Source of the DNA: Pinguiococcus pyrenoidosus | Lineage: Eukaryota; Sar; Pinguiophyceae; Pinguiochrysidales; Pinguiochrysidaceae | Length of the DNA stretch: 53,049 bases | Direction of reading: 5' to 3' | Assembly: GCA_019677205.1 (NCBI GenBank) | Contig: JAAMXY010000092.1 | Coordinates: 22,890-75,938 of the forward strand | Part shown: positions 32,001-41,450 of the stretch, one piece after another | How positions within the stretch are numbered: the stretch's first letter is position 1 | How the letters are laid out: every line of letters starts with the position of its first letter | Notes under the pieces: generated by a model | What the model was told of the DNA's origin: nothing | Database searches by the model: none | The model's input: only the letters and a program-made list of their open reading frames with translations | Made by a program: the position numbers and the translations under genes

Positions 32001-32074
32001 ATGGCGTGATCGTGCTGTCGAGTCACAGAGGCGCCTGGGATTGGATCCAAGGCAAGCCTTGGGTCGACCGATAG
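29009..32074 (+). CDS. PPR protein with degenerate C-terminal Smr-like domain, probably organellar RNA factor
   Basis: An intronless frame of 1,021 aa from the ATG at 29009 to the TAG at 32074. Pentatricopeptide-like helical pairs are visible: TFEIYRPLLRALARNGDLEN with AMTFYGVMRQADVMPGRSMF, and QLYFVLGCAKSGRWGTAKTL. PPR proteins bind organellar RNA. Near the C-terminus WEIDLTGLPPGCAQAMLIWW resembles the Smr DLHGL motif with histidine replaced by threonine, followed by NIYIYTRRLESDSSLIVCPR and WDFLKRHGAPCEAE, so the Smr endonuclease centre is probably inactive. Between the halves lies a Glu/Gly/Gln 12-bp-repeat tract (30103-30195). The N-terminus MKRTLSSIAAVTMERPLPPR is compatible with a mitochondrial presequence. 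Confidence 0.75.
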   Translation: MKRTLSSIAAVTMERPLPPRILTKRLKLYASSPQGWRSVLRSLLNLAQDQYEFDPLHFVAAAHACSNHLSERPDMAFEVLRLFYAQINEGRLKCGNGSDAANFKDQVITSAVRGLGRMQPARWRRALDLFSLRFAPGLSTALLETSPLPELRYHEDAFVDCMKALSMARPDPKAKELMQLVTALQGRVGEQMQTFEIYRPLLRALARNGDLENAMTFYGVMRQADVMPGRSMFIELMQAAMAQGDRRTALSLRREAKKLGFSTPRIESLPEESFAEHGLVPLSELSDAELRDAEEPLDDAVFQVDTDTMLRRFSQLLQDRGDHPFALSPVFAASPQSSQQDEPEGVQQGSRDFPWDSYAAAESPWQEGPQEGSQEGPQEGSQEGSQEGSQEGTQGTQILQHPPQMNADAVVSAEQAERRAEQRREAIGAESKLERLIVRLEGLVHVLERRFGVQGAQELGREIADEGRSELRGRLGASSHSMDRTYMADAEAILPDEVGSKRELKAAVLAAGSRHGDAEDLKLPRLESPSMAVKYLSKFPPTLDVAVSFLTGCGILGDAASASDDAETQAATWSLSEWDFCSAPEKFSKLLSRACHYPYRWEYSYVLLNALHLNQLEEQRNKAGKAQRVLAREHFETVASYLAQTRVDQPHEAAEVLRWASSTNCLVKTILPYRRCLEGLARHPEPGVSGTVADLMGCIRLLEQKARASEGEMDKNWLRDTDSARRCCVVNAASALSQSGYLSVARQLTRQVLAVSQDLGLATTDLEQLYFVLGCAKSGRWGTAKTLFALRRRQSDDTPLPVVDVDDEAGSAATALEVYELCHALVPETRQKSNRVQQLKRAALLGMAPHVVDTVWSFDEKAAVACVDNFVGLDELEVGTDLHRKLSMQNMSLFRRTLSDVAETLAKGDKAWEIDLTGLPPGCAQAMLIWWLGSILSPIVSSLRADARGNIYIYTRRLESDSSLIVCPRVWDFLKRHGAPCEAELGSAGEEEGDYPENGVIVLSSHRGAWDWIQGKPWVDR
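30103..30195 (+). repeat. In-frame 12-bp repeat encoding EGxQ units
   Basis: About eight copies of a CAAGAGGGGTCA/CAAGAGGGGCCA dodecamer lie inside the PPR gene and encode repeated Gln-Glu-Gly-Ser or Gln-Glu-Gly-Pro. The unit is a multiple of three, so copy-number change keeps the frame. Confidence 0.9.
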
Positions 32075-32180
32075 ACGGCGCAAGACACAGGAAGCTCGAC
32101 ACGCCTGCTTTCGCGCGCGCTCCCCACGCCGCTAGAGGCTCCTCGGTCGGTGTGCTTGGTGGAGAGCTCAGAACGGCAAG

Positions 32181-32800
32181 CTAGTTGCTTATGATGTTTG
32201 CTTCTTTGAGCTGCTGTGATATTCGCACGACGGAGAGGACGTTCCCTGCAATGTCATCGTCTTGGAGGGCCTGGACTTCTTCCAAGGTGAACCATCTGAC
32301 TTCGAGGGCGTCATCGCCTGCGACGACACTGTCCACCGCCTCCGGCAGCACACTGGCATAGACCTGCGCAATGCAGTAGTGGAACGCGTATCCACCTTCG
32401 TCATCTTGCACCGACGGGTGATGAGACAGCAAGTCCGGTCGTCGCCAAGGATTCAAGGCTGCAGTGTCCTCACCTCGATAAATGGCATCAGTGGTCGTAA
32501 TGGGCCACGGATGCAAGGTGAGAACCGTCTCGTCCAAGCCCGTCTCCTCAAAGGTTTCCCGTAGCGCCCCCGCCAGGGTCTCTTCCCCCAGCTCCAGCTT
32601 TCCTCCGGGCAGGGACCACAGGCCCACTCCCGGCGGCTTTCCCCTCTTCACAAGCAGATAGCTCTGCCCGCCATCCTCTTGCTGAGTTGCGAGAACGCAA
32701 GACACCGCCGCGCGCGGGTATGGGAGGCCTACGAGGCCCTCGGTGTCAGCGGCAATCCTCGCGTTCTACAGCTCAGCAGGGTCCGACCTGGCGTCGCCAT
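32181..32800 (-). CDS. Nudix hydrolase
   Basis: Exons complement(32788-32800), encoding MATP, and complement(32181-32728) join in phase 1 across a 59-nt intron to 186 aa. The complete Nudix box GX5EX7REUXEEXGU is present: GGKLELGEETLAGALRETFE followed by ETGL. LWSLPGGKLELGEE and DALEVRWFTLEEVQAL are typical of small ADP-ribose/NDP-sugar pyrophosphatase-like or MutT-like members. The true substrate cannot be read from sequence. There is no targeting signal. It is convergent with the PPR gene (106-bp spacer) and divergent from the lumen-protein gene. Confidence 0.88.
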
Positions 32801-33260
32801 GCGCACGAGGCGCCGTGCCGGTGCCGGAGAGCACCGCAACCTCGCAGCTGCAGAGGCCAGGTAAAGCACGGACGTGACGGAGCGCCCTACATGCATTTAC
32901 ACGCGAAGATTCAGCGGAAAGTGCAGAGAGAGCGGCGGAAGAAAAGCCTGACGACGCCCTGTCACTAGATAGTCTATACGACCGCGATCCAAACAGCAGC
33001 TGCATTGCGCCGCCAACCTCGCAGATTCAGCCGACGTCCCTCGACATCCGCGGCGTCTGGCACTCGATTGCTTGTCCTCGACTCCTCGTTGGGGCGGCGA
33101 GAGAAGTTGGAGGCTTAAGGTCAATTTCAGCGGCGTCAGGCCCGCTGGCGGGAGTTGTTGAAGTCGTTTCTTGGGCCACTTGGCAGCGATCCAGACGACT
33201 TTGGAGCGATATCTCGAGACTCGGCAGCGACAAAAGGGGTCATTCTCGCTCCAGAAGTCT
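32801..33260. promoter_or_regulatory. Divergent promoter region, Nudix / lumen protein
   Basis: This 460-bp spacer lies between divergent start codons and is not AT-rich. I see no RNA gene. The plus frame upstream of 33261 is open from 33171 but lacks coding character. Confidence 0.4.
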
Positions 33261-34134
33261 ATGCAGAAGAAAATGGCGAAGCCGGGGGCCTTCCTTGGCG
33301 CCTTGCTGGTCGTTCTCAGCGCTTTGCCGCAGCCGGCGGCGAGCTTTCGATTGGCAGTCAAGGCGAATCTGGCAGGTGGCCATGAGTTGACGACTCGACG
33401 GGCAATCGTGAGGGGCGTGAGCAGTGCCATGGCGCTTCCGGTGAGGCTTGGTGGCGAACCATGCTCGTCGACAGCAAAGAAGCTAACGTTCCCTTCGCTT
33501 CGCTCATGTGGATAGCTCCTGTGGACAGCGGCGGGAAGGCCGGCCAATGCGGTGACGTTGGAGGAGCTGGCAGCGGAGGAGCAGCAGAGCTTCAGGGGGG
33601 ACTTCGACCGCATCATCTCAAGCTTCTCCCGCGCGCAGGATCTGCTTGAGAAGGAGCAGTACCAGGACGTCAGGATCGTCTTAAGGTTCGTGTGGGAGCA
33701 AGGGGAACTGAGATGTCGAAGAAGGACCTCGAGCCCGTGAAGGGGGGCCTTCGCATTCCCTTGCAGCCCGTCGTTCTCATCTCGCGATGCCTACGTTCCC
33801 TGTGCTCAGGTCGTTTCCAATGACGCTGCTGCGCGGGGTCAGCTTCCGTGCTGCGAATGCGGCGGACGATCCCGCAGATGCTCTCAAGCTGCGGCAGGCG
33901 CTTCTGAACAAGTTCGACCGCTACGACGGCTTCCTCAACGGGGCACGCCAAGGTATGCGCCGCGCACTCGACCCTGCAAAGGATGTAGCGACTTCTGGAG
34001 GATGACAAAGCATCCGCAAAGGCAAGGCGGAAGATGCCGAGAAGGCGAAGGCGCAGCACCTTGACGTTTTGCGGGATCTGGAGGGCTTCTTGGGAAAGAT
34101 TGGGCTTGAGCAGGCCGAGAACGCCGGCCGGTAG
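33261..34134 (+). CDS. Thylakoid-lumen protein, PsbQ-like four-helix type (tentative)
   Basis: Exons 33261-33440, 33516-33685, 33810-33952 and 34022-34134 give 201 aa. The leader is tripartite. First comes an ER signal peptide (FLGALLVVLSALPQPAASF), with phenylalanine at the expected plastid cleavage motif, then a transit-like stretch, then a twin-arginine thylakoid signal (TTRRAIVRGVSSAMALP to AGRPANA) before the mature protein starting VTLEELAAEEQQ. Only complex plastids of red origin combine an ER signal with an F-type motif like this. The mature 130 residues are all alpha-helical (SFRGDFDRIISSFSRAQDLL, then ALLNKFDRYDGFLNGARQ), the size and pattern of PsbQ/PsbQ' or Psb31 extrinsic photosystem II proteins. 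Family assignment is by architecture, not by a clear motif. The last intron uses the acceptor at 34021. Confidence 0.7.
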
Positions 34135-34187
34135 TGCGGAGGCGCTGGAGAGATCTGCTCGATCAATGCTCTTTTTCTTCTCTTCGC

Positions 34188-36183
34188 CTACGCTTTGGCC
34201 AGCTCTGGCGCCGCTGCCGACACTTTTCCAGACTCCTTGAGGTACGTCGCTACTTTCTTTGCCTCGTCCATGCCAAACTGCACACAGTCGCCAAAGGCGA
34301 CGCCGGTGCGATAGTTGCCTCCCATGAAGAAGCCCGGCGCGGCCTTCTCGTCCTCGGCAATCGCGTTCAAGATGTCGAGGTGCCCCTTCGTGTACTGCGG
34401 GATCGCGTACTGCCACACCTTGCAGCCCACGAACTTTCCGGCCGGCGCGCCCTCCTTCAACAGGATCTTATGGTTGTCGGCGTCCACCTGCTCGACGATC
34501 TGGTCCACGGTCAGGTCTCGGATGCCCTTGTCCCGGGCGCCGCCAATGTACGTCAAGAGGAGCTCCCACTCCTCCGGTGCGCGGCCGGGGAACAGACTAG
34601 AGGACCAGATGGTGCCGAGGCTGCGGATGCCCATCTTCCGCGGAAGGAGATGACCAAATCTACGTGCCGCAATCAGCCACGTCAGACCTGGCTTAGCCCC
34701 AAGCATAGTGCGAGAACCGCCGGGTTTCGACTCACCCATTCAATGGCTTTCCCTGCTCTGCGTTGGGGAGGGGCTTGAACCACTCCTTCTTGTACGCCAT
34801 GCTAACACCGGCCACGGTTGGGCTGTACACGTCCTCCAGGCGCTTTGCAGCGGGGACGACATCAGCGGCGACCTTGCAAGCCACACGTGTCGGGACGGTG
34901 AGGACGACGCTCTTCGCCTTGATGGTCTTCATGCCCTCGTCGGTCTTGAAGGTCGCTTCATACTCATCCTCAGCCGTCTTCTTCACACCCTCGAGGGCCC
35001 ATCCCGTGCGCACCCGGTCCTCGCCGAGGTACCTTGCAGCTGCATTCGGCAGAGCTTGAAGGCCTGGTCAGACAAGGCAACGAAGGAGGGGGAAGAGGAA
35101 GGAGTGGTTAAGTTGCTCTGAAAGTTTGGCTTCCCCGTCATTCCTTTGGCAGGAAAAAGCAAAAGACAAAGAGATTCATCATACCTTTGCGGAAGGATCC
35201 AAGTTGGCCTGGCTTGGACGTCGGCCACGCGGGGTCCGGAGGATTCTGCTTCTTCTCCTCGGCGATCTCCTTGAAGCGGTTGATGGCGCCGGACACCAGG
35301 CCTGGCCCAAAGTCTCCAAGGCCCTCCAGGCGATAAATCTTCTTGAGAGCCGCCTTCATGCTGAGCGCATCCGGATCTCCCGCATAAACGCCGGAAACAA
35401 ACGGATCAATGATCCTCTCGAACGCTTCTTTCCCAAGATGCCTCGTCACGAACTCCCTGACAGATTCTTCTTTCTACGAAGAGAGAAGAAGAGCGGAAGA
35501 AAGCGGTGGAAGCGATGAGGAGCCATGCTTGTGCCAGGCGGCAGGGCTTCAATTCCTTACATCCGGCTGCGGAGCGATGACGCCGGCGGCGCCGAGAGCC
35601 GCGCGGATGCGGCCCGGCCAAGTGAGCAGCTGAAAGGTGAAGAGGTCGCCGGGCAGGTTGGTGGGCAAGGCGTGCATGTTGGCCAGCTTCTGCCCCGCGC
35701 CTTCTCCTTCCCAATACACGAAGCGGGGCAACGACGCGTCCTAGGGAGTCCGTTTCTTCGTCTAAGTTCTTCCCCCATGGTCCAAATCCCGCTCGCGATC
35801 TCTCCTCCAAGTCTTACCGCCAACACCAAATCGTCGGAGAGGCCCAGCTCGTGCACCGTCTGCAAAATGGCCGCGTTGGGCTGGAAACTGTTGGGGCCCT
35901 CCTCCCACACGAAGCCCTCGTCGTTCTCCTTGGAGATCACGTTGCCCCCGACCACCGGGTTGATCTCCGTGAGCAGCACGTCCTCCACGCCTTGGTTCTT
36001 CACCAAGTGGAAAGCAGCGCAGGAGCCGGAGATGCCGGATCCCACCACGAGGCAGTCCACCTTCCCGCTCTGCAGCGTCATTTGCAGCGGCGAGAGGCCG
36101 CCTCGGCGCGCCACTGGCCAGCCTCGGAGGCCGCCGCAGGGCCACAGCAAAAGGAGAAAGACATAAGCCGCGAAGAGCAACAT
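34188..36183 (-). CDS. PPOX: Protoporphyrinogen IX oxidase, plastid
   Basis: Five exons: complement of 35818-36183, 35561-35740, 35185-35473, 34736-35063 and 34188-34659 (introns 76-121 nt), 544 aa. PPOX oxidises protoporphyrinogen IX to protoporphyrin IX, the last step shared by heme and chlorophyll synthesis. The FAD dinucleotide-binding motif [16 protein letters not shown] is followed by [14 protein letters not shown], then [31 protein letters not shown] across an exon junction, [16 protein letters not shown] and the C-terminal FAD motif [18 protein letters not shown], all as in plant HemY-type enzymes. The N-terminus [18 protein letters not shown] is a signal peptide, followed by [16 protein letters not shown] as a short transit region. 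It shares an AT-rich divergent spacer with plastid HSP90 and converges on the lumen-protein gene with a 53-bp gap. Confidence 0.95.
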
Positions 36184-36299
36184 GTCGGTGGAAAGCAGGA
36201 TCTGCGGCGTGGAGAGGGCTCTGCCACTTCGACGCCTCAGGAAGAAGGATTCGCGTTCAGGAACTTCAATTCTTTACGCACCCGCATGTTGCCGGCGGC

Positions 36300-36470
36300 T
36301 TCTTTTTTTTGAATTCCTCGAGTGCTATATATTTAATTAAAATATTATAAATATAACATAAAAATAATCTTTTGTAAAGCAACTAAAAAAGAAAATACAT
36401 ATTTGATAGCATATAACAAAAATTGTAAAACAGAATGAAATAATTTTTAAATAGACATATAGACCAGCCG
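36300..36470. promoter_or_regulatory. AT-rich divergent promoter island (PPOX / HSP90C)
   Basis: The most pronounced AT island of the window (for example TATATATTTAATTAAAATAT near 36326, and AATAATTTTTAAATAGACAT near 36437), about 170 bp, lies between divergent start codons at 36183 (-) and 36786 (+). Both genes encode plastid-targeted proteins, so shared regulation is plausible. The remainder to 36785 is GC-rich 5' UTR or promoter without obvious features. Confidence 0.55.
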
Positions 36471-36785
36471 CATGCTATCACAAGACTTATTGCTATGAAG
36501 CTCTGACAAAGCATGGACAAGCTGGAAAAGGCGATCGCGCTTTCGCGAACGCGGCAAAGTTCAACTCTCCCGCGGTGGCATTGCGCCCACGCCACCCATC
36601 TCTTCGCCCCTCCCGTGCAGCATCTCCTCTTTCCCCCTTCGTGGCCCTTGTTCAGGTGCGCTGTCCGTTTCCCTTTGTCTCTCTCCACAAACTGGCTGTA
36701 CAACAGCCCCGTATCTTGGTTGGCTGCGAGACGATCCGCCGTCTGACGCCCCTCTGTGGCGCCATAGGATCCGGTTCCGCCAGAG

Positions 36786-39091
36786 ATGATGCGTCTTGTT
36801 GCCACCCTAAGCCTCGCGGCCACCGCGGCGGGCTTCACCGGCGTAAGCTTCAGGAGCGCGCTGTCTGCGCCGCGCAGACTCCCGCAGCTGCAGCCGCTTT
36901 TCGCCGAGACGGCCGTCGCGGAGAGCGCCACCGGCGGCGAGACCTTTGAATTCGAGGCGGAAGTGAGCCGCGTGATGGGCATCATCATCAACTCGCTGTA
37001 CAGCGACCGAGACGTGTTCCTGCGCGAGCTCGTGAGCAACGCCGCCGACGCGTGCGACAAGCGCCGCTTTCTGTCCATCGGCGGCGACGAGGCGGACGAC
37101 ATGAAGATCCGCGTGAGCGCGGACAAGGACACTCGGACGCTGACGATCGAGGACTCGGGTGTGGGTATGACCCGGGACGAGCTGCGGGACAACCTCGGCC
37201 GCATCGCGCAGTCCGGCACCAAGAAGTTCATGGACGCGTTGGAGAGCAGCGGAGACGTCAACCTGATCGGCCAGTTCGGCGTGGGCTTCTACTCGGGATT
37301 CCTCGTGGCCGACCGCATGGAGGTCTACACGCGCTCCATGCAGGCGAGCGAGGGCGATCCCGTCCTGAAGTGGGAGTCCAGCGCCGCGCAGACGTACACC
37401 ATCTCCGAGGCGAACCCGGAGGTGCTGTCGCTGGGTGGAAAGGGCACCAAGATCGTGCTGTACCTCAAGGAGGACGCGGACGAGTACCTCGAGGACGTCA
37501 AGCTGGGCACACTCATCCGCCGGTACTCCGAGTTCGTCACCTTCCCCATCGAGCTCTATGAAGAGAAGGTCGACTACAAGCAGGTGCCGGACCCGGATGC
37601 GCCAGCTCCGGCCGAGGGCGAGGCGCCCAAGATGAAGACGGAGACCATCCGCACGTACGACTGGGAGGTGGTGAACAAGCAGAAGCCACTGTGGATGCGG
37701 AATCCCCGGGAAGTGAACACCACCGAGTACTCCGAGTTCTACAAGTCGACGTTCTATGGCTTCGAAGATCCGCTGGGCCACACGCATTTCAGCGTCGAGG
37801 GCCAGGTCGAGTTCCGCGCCCTCCTCTACATCCCGGGCACCGTCCCCTTTGAGCTCTCCAGGAACCTGTTCGACGACAAGTCCAAGCCCCTGCGGCTGTA
37901 CGTCAAGCGCGTGTTCATCAACGACAAGTTCGAGGAGCTCTACCCGCGCTGGCTCACGTTCGTGCGCGGCGTCGTGGACAGCCAGGACCTGCCCCTGAAC
38001 GTTGGTCGCGAGATTTTGCAGAAGTCGAAGATGCTGAACATCATGAACAAGCGCCTCGTGCGCAAGACTTTGGATCTCATCCGCGACATCAAGGAAGACG
38101 AGGAGAAGTGGGCCACCTTCACGGAGAACTACGGCCGGTACATGAAGGTTGGCATCGTCGAGGATCCCGACTACAAGGACGATCTCGCTCCGTACGTGGA
38201 GTTCTTCTCGACGAGCAGCGGAGAGAAGACGACGTCCTTGCAAGGGTACGTCGATCGCATGCTGGAGGGACAGCAGAAGATCTACTACGTCACCGGCGAG
38301 ACCAAGAAGCAGGCGGAGATGGTGCCGGCTGTCGAGGCCGCCAAGAAGAAGGGATTCGAAGTCCTCTTCATGACGGATGCGCTGGATGAGCTCGCCATCC
38401 AGGGCATCGCAGACTTCAACGAAAAGACCATCGTCGACTTGGGGAAGGATGGAGTAGAGCTCGAAGATCTCGAGGCAGCTAGCGCCGACGAAGAGACCAA
38501 GAAGGCCAAGGAGGAGGCCAAGAAGAAGGAACAGGAGCAGCTGAAGGAAGAGTTCTCGGTAAGCGACGGGTGCCCCCCCCCTTCCCCCCCTCCTGCCCAC
38601 GTCGTCCATAGGAGGCGGGATTCACGGCGCAACTACTAACGCCAGATCGTCTCCTGCATCAGTCCCTCTGCGAGTGGTTCGAGTCCGCCCTGGAAGGGAA
38701 AGTGCGCCAGGTGGAGCTGAGCAAGAAGCTGGAGGACGCTCCCGCGATGCTGGTGCAGGGGGCCTATGGCATGAGTCCCACCATGCAGCGGTACATGGCC
38801 TCGTTCGGCAATGCGCAGGACCAGCAGATGGGCGGCATGGACCAGGCGAAGTTGGAGATCAACCCCAAGCACCCCATCATCGTCGCCTTGAACAAGAAGG
38901 TCGCGAACAACGAGTCCGACGCCGTAGAGAACGCGAAGCTCATCTACGACCTGGCGGCCATGACGGGCGGCTACAGCATCGCCGATCCGGCGCAGTTTGC
39001 CAAGTCCGTGCAGAAGCTGCTGCAAGACCGCATCGCAGATGAAGATGCCCAGGCCTCGGGCGGAGCGGCCGAGGTCGAGGTGGTGGAGTAG
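36786..39091 (+). CDS. HSP90C: Plastid HSP90 (HSP90C-type chaperone)
   Basis: Exons 36786-38558 and 38663-39091 (104-nt intron with GTAAGC donor) encode 733 aa. HSP90 is an ATP-dependent chaperone. GHKL ATPase motifs are intact: YSDRDVFLRELVSNAADACD, IEDSGVGMTRDELRDNLGRI and LIGQFGVGFYSGFLVADR. The middle-domain arginine region (LNVGREILQKSKMLNIMNKR) and C-terminal dimer region (NPKHPIIVALNKKVANNESD) are also present. There is no MEEVD or KDEL end; the protein ends in VEVVE, as expected for organellar forms. The N-terminus MMRLVATLSLAATAAGF is a signal peptide with the phenylalanine cleavage motif, followed by TGVSFRSALSAPRR as a transit peptide, indicating a complex plastid. It converges on ribonucleotide reductase (217-bp spacer). 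Confidence 0.95.
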
Positions 39092-39308
39092 TAGGTGACA
39101 GGCAAAGCGCGACGCCGACGAACCAGAGGCAAATAGGTTCTGAATCCAGAGAATTCGTCTTTTGCTTCTGAGCACGATGGCACCGTGCTCGTCGTTCCCG
39201 CTGTACACCCGTGTCAGTGCCATCAAAGGAGCTAGTGTACAGACCGACGACACGACCCTCTGGTACAAACGCCGCCCGCAGGCGCTTCGACTCCGCAATC
39301 AGTGATCC

Positions 39309-40816
39309 CTAGAAATCCGGCTTTGCGTCGAAAGCGCCGTCCAACTGGTAGTCTCCGAGAACGTCGCTTCCCGCGTCCTCGCCGTCCCCCTCGGCACTTC
39401 TCCTCTTGCGGGCCGAGGCCAGCACCCCAGCCTTCTGGTACTCGCCAACGCGGCGCTCAAAGAAGTTGGTCTTGCCCTCCATGCTAATCATGTTCATCCA
39501 GTCGAACGGATTCGGGGTGTTGTAGAGCGGCGGTGCGCCAAGCCCCTTGCATATCCGATCGGCCACGAACTCTATGTACTGCGACATGAGGTTGGCGTTC
39601 ATCCCAATGAGGCACACCGGCAGGGAGTCGCACACGAATCCCTTCTCGACTTCAACGGCCTCGCGGATGATGCGATGCACGGTCTCGGGGTCGCTGGGCC
39701 GCTCCAGCATGTTGTGCAGCACGCACGCAAAGTCGCAGTGCAGGCCCTCGTCCCTGCTGATCAGCTCGTTGCTGAAGCACAGGCCGGGCATGAGGCCCCT
39801 CTTCTTCAACCAGAAGATCGCGCAGAACGACCCGGAGAAGAAGATGCCTTCCACCGCGGCGAAGGCGACCAGCCGTTCTCGGAACGGGCGCGTGCTGTCC
39901 ATCCATCGCAGCGCCCAGTCGGCCTTTCTCTTGACGCAGGGCACGGAGCTGTATCCCCGCAGCAGCTTCCGCTTCTCCACCGGATCCTGCACGTACGTGT
40001 CCAACAGGAGCGAGTACGTCTCCGCGTGCACGCTCTCCATGGCGATCTGGAAGCCGTAGAAGCATCTTGCCTCCGGCAGCGTGACCTCCCTCTGGAAGTT
40101 GTGCATCAGGTTCTCCATGACGATGCCGTCGCTGCAGGCGAAGAACGCCAGAACCATGCTCACGAAGTGCTTCTCCCCGTCATTCAGCTTCGCCCAGTCG
40201 TCCAGATCCTGGCTGAGGTCGATCTCCTCCGCCGTCCAGAAGCTGGCCTCGTGCTTCTTGTAGAGCTCCCACAGCTCCGGGTGCCGGATCGGAAACAGCA
40301 CGAAGCGAGACGGATCATCTCGGCAGATCGGCTCCACAAAGTCTGCAGCAAGAGATTTGAAAGAAAAACAAAGGTCCGGGTCAAAAGGAAGTTGCGCCAG
40401 CAGAGCATGAACGGCCGTCTTTGCTTTCCCCAGCGAAGGGAAAGGCTGTGCGGACCCGCGGATCCCTCACCTTCGCTTGCTGTCCCCAGATCCCCGGCAG
40501 TTTGCAGCCTGTCGTCGTCGATGGACAGCTCTCCCCCTCGCTGCCTCCACGGTTCAGAAGCGGTGCGTCTCGCTTGCTCTCGCCGAGCGCTCTGGATAGC
40601 GCCGGTGTGAGCCGTCGGTCGCTGTGTTTCTGGCCGTCCGCTGCTTCAAGCATGGATATCACGCACCTCTAGCGCTCCCTGCCTCTCCGGAGCCCATCCC
40701 CGGGAGCGGGTGGCCTGCGGCAGTGCCAAGAGGACGCAAGCGCCCAATGTGACGCGCAGGCGGTGGCAAAACGCCGGCAATTGAAGAGGGCTTCGCCGAC
40801 TCGCGGTACCGCGCAT
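39309..40816 (-). CDS. RRM2: Ribonucleotide reductase class Ia small subunit (R2), with N-terminal leader
   Basis: Exons complement of 40667-40816, 40471-40591 and 39309-40342 (introns 75 and 128 nt) join to 434 aa. R2 carries the di-iron/tyrosyl-radical cofactor for dNTP synthesis. Iron ligands and radical site are intact: [11 protein letters not shown], then [20 protein letters not shown] with the radical tyrosine, [12 protein letters not shown] and [10 protein letters not shown]. The C-terminus FDAKPDF matches the R1-docking tail. Exon 3 alone starts inside the core ([20 protein letters not shown]), so upstream exons are required. The reconstructed N-terminus [20 protein letters not shown], with hydrophobic [14 protein letters not shown] and then basic [10 protein letters not shown], looks like a signal plus transit peptide. 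Plastid targeting is thus suggested but not proven. In-frame ATGs extend up to 41179. Confidence 0.88.
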
Positions 40817-41450
40817 CTTCACGATGCGCTCCGAGGGCACGCGGGTCAGGCTAGCTGAGGCGCCTCGAGAATCCCTCGGCTCTGTGAAGGCGCGTCGAAG
40901 AGAGCGGGAAGAAACGTCGCGAGGGCTCTCCTTTTGCAGTTCTGTGAGATGAAACCGTCGGTCGGACTCGAAAGGCGCTTGACCAAAATGTACTTGGTTA
41001 CGCCCTTGTTCAACGGAAAACTGAAGACCGGAACCAGGATGCTGGATCGTGGTTATCGATCCTATCGCTGATTTGTCAGGAAGCGCGAATGATGTGGCGA
41101 GATCGCACGCCTCCTCTCGCAATCCACGCTCTAAAAAGCGAACGACAGGGTGAAGTAGAGGCATCAGCAGATCTGCCATTGGTTCTCAATCACTTTGACG
41201 TTTCAAAGGTTTTGATGAATAGGTACAATATATCGCAATAAGGTTTCCCGCGCGATTCGACTTGTGATGATCGCCAGATGCACCTAATTTGGCCACCCTA
41301 TGGGTATCGGAAAACGGGGTACTTCCGCCCCGCAGTACCCGCTCTTCGCGCCATTTCGATTCAAACCCGCCCCGAACTTGCGCGCGTTTCACGTCGCAGA
41401 ATCCCGGCCCCCACGCCGCGTCACCCGCGGTTGCGCCAACGCGTCCAAGA
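40817..41450. promoter_or_regulatory. Divergent promoter region, R2 / ORC1-like gene
   Basis: This 634-bp spacer is mostly GC-rich, with a small AT patch near 41215-41245 (AATAGGTACAATATATCGCA). It contains a hairpin-capable GGGTAC...GTACCC inverted repeat at about 41317-41339. The minus frame of R2 exon 1 stays open to an ATG at 41179, so part of it could be coding. Confidence 0.4.

Noticed and set aside
30689-32083. 464-codon minus-strand open frame opposite the PPR gene
   Set aside because: It shows no domain or start context; it is a shadow of the plus-strand gene.
36807-38609. 600-codon minus-strand open frame opposite HSP90
   Set aside because: It is antisense to a fully conserved HSP90, and its composition is explained by codon bias on the other strand.
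41350-41400. GATTCAAACCC resembling a tRNA B box near 41361
   Set aside because: No matching A box, acceptor stem or cloverleaf could be formed around it.
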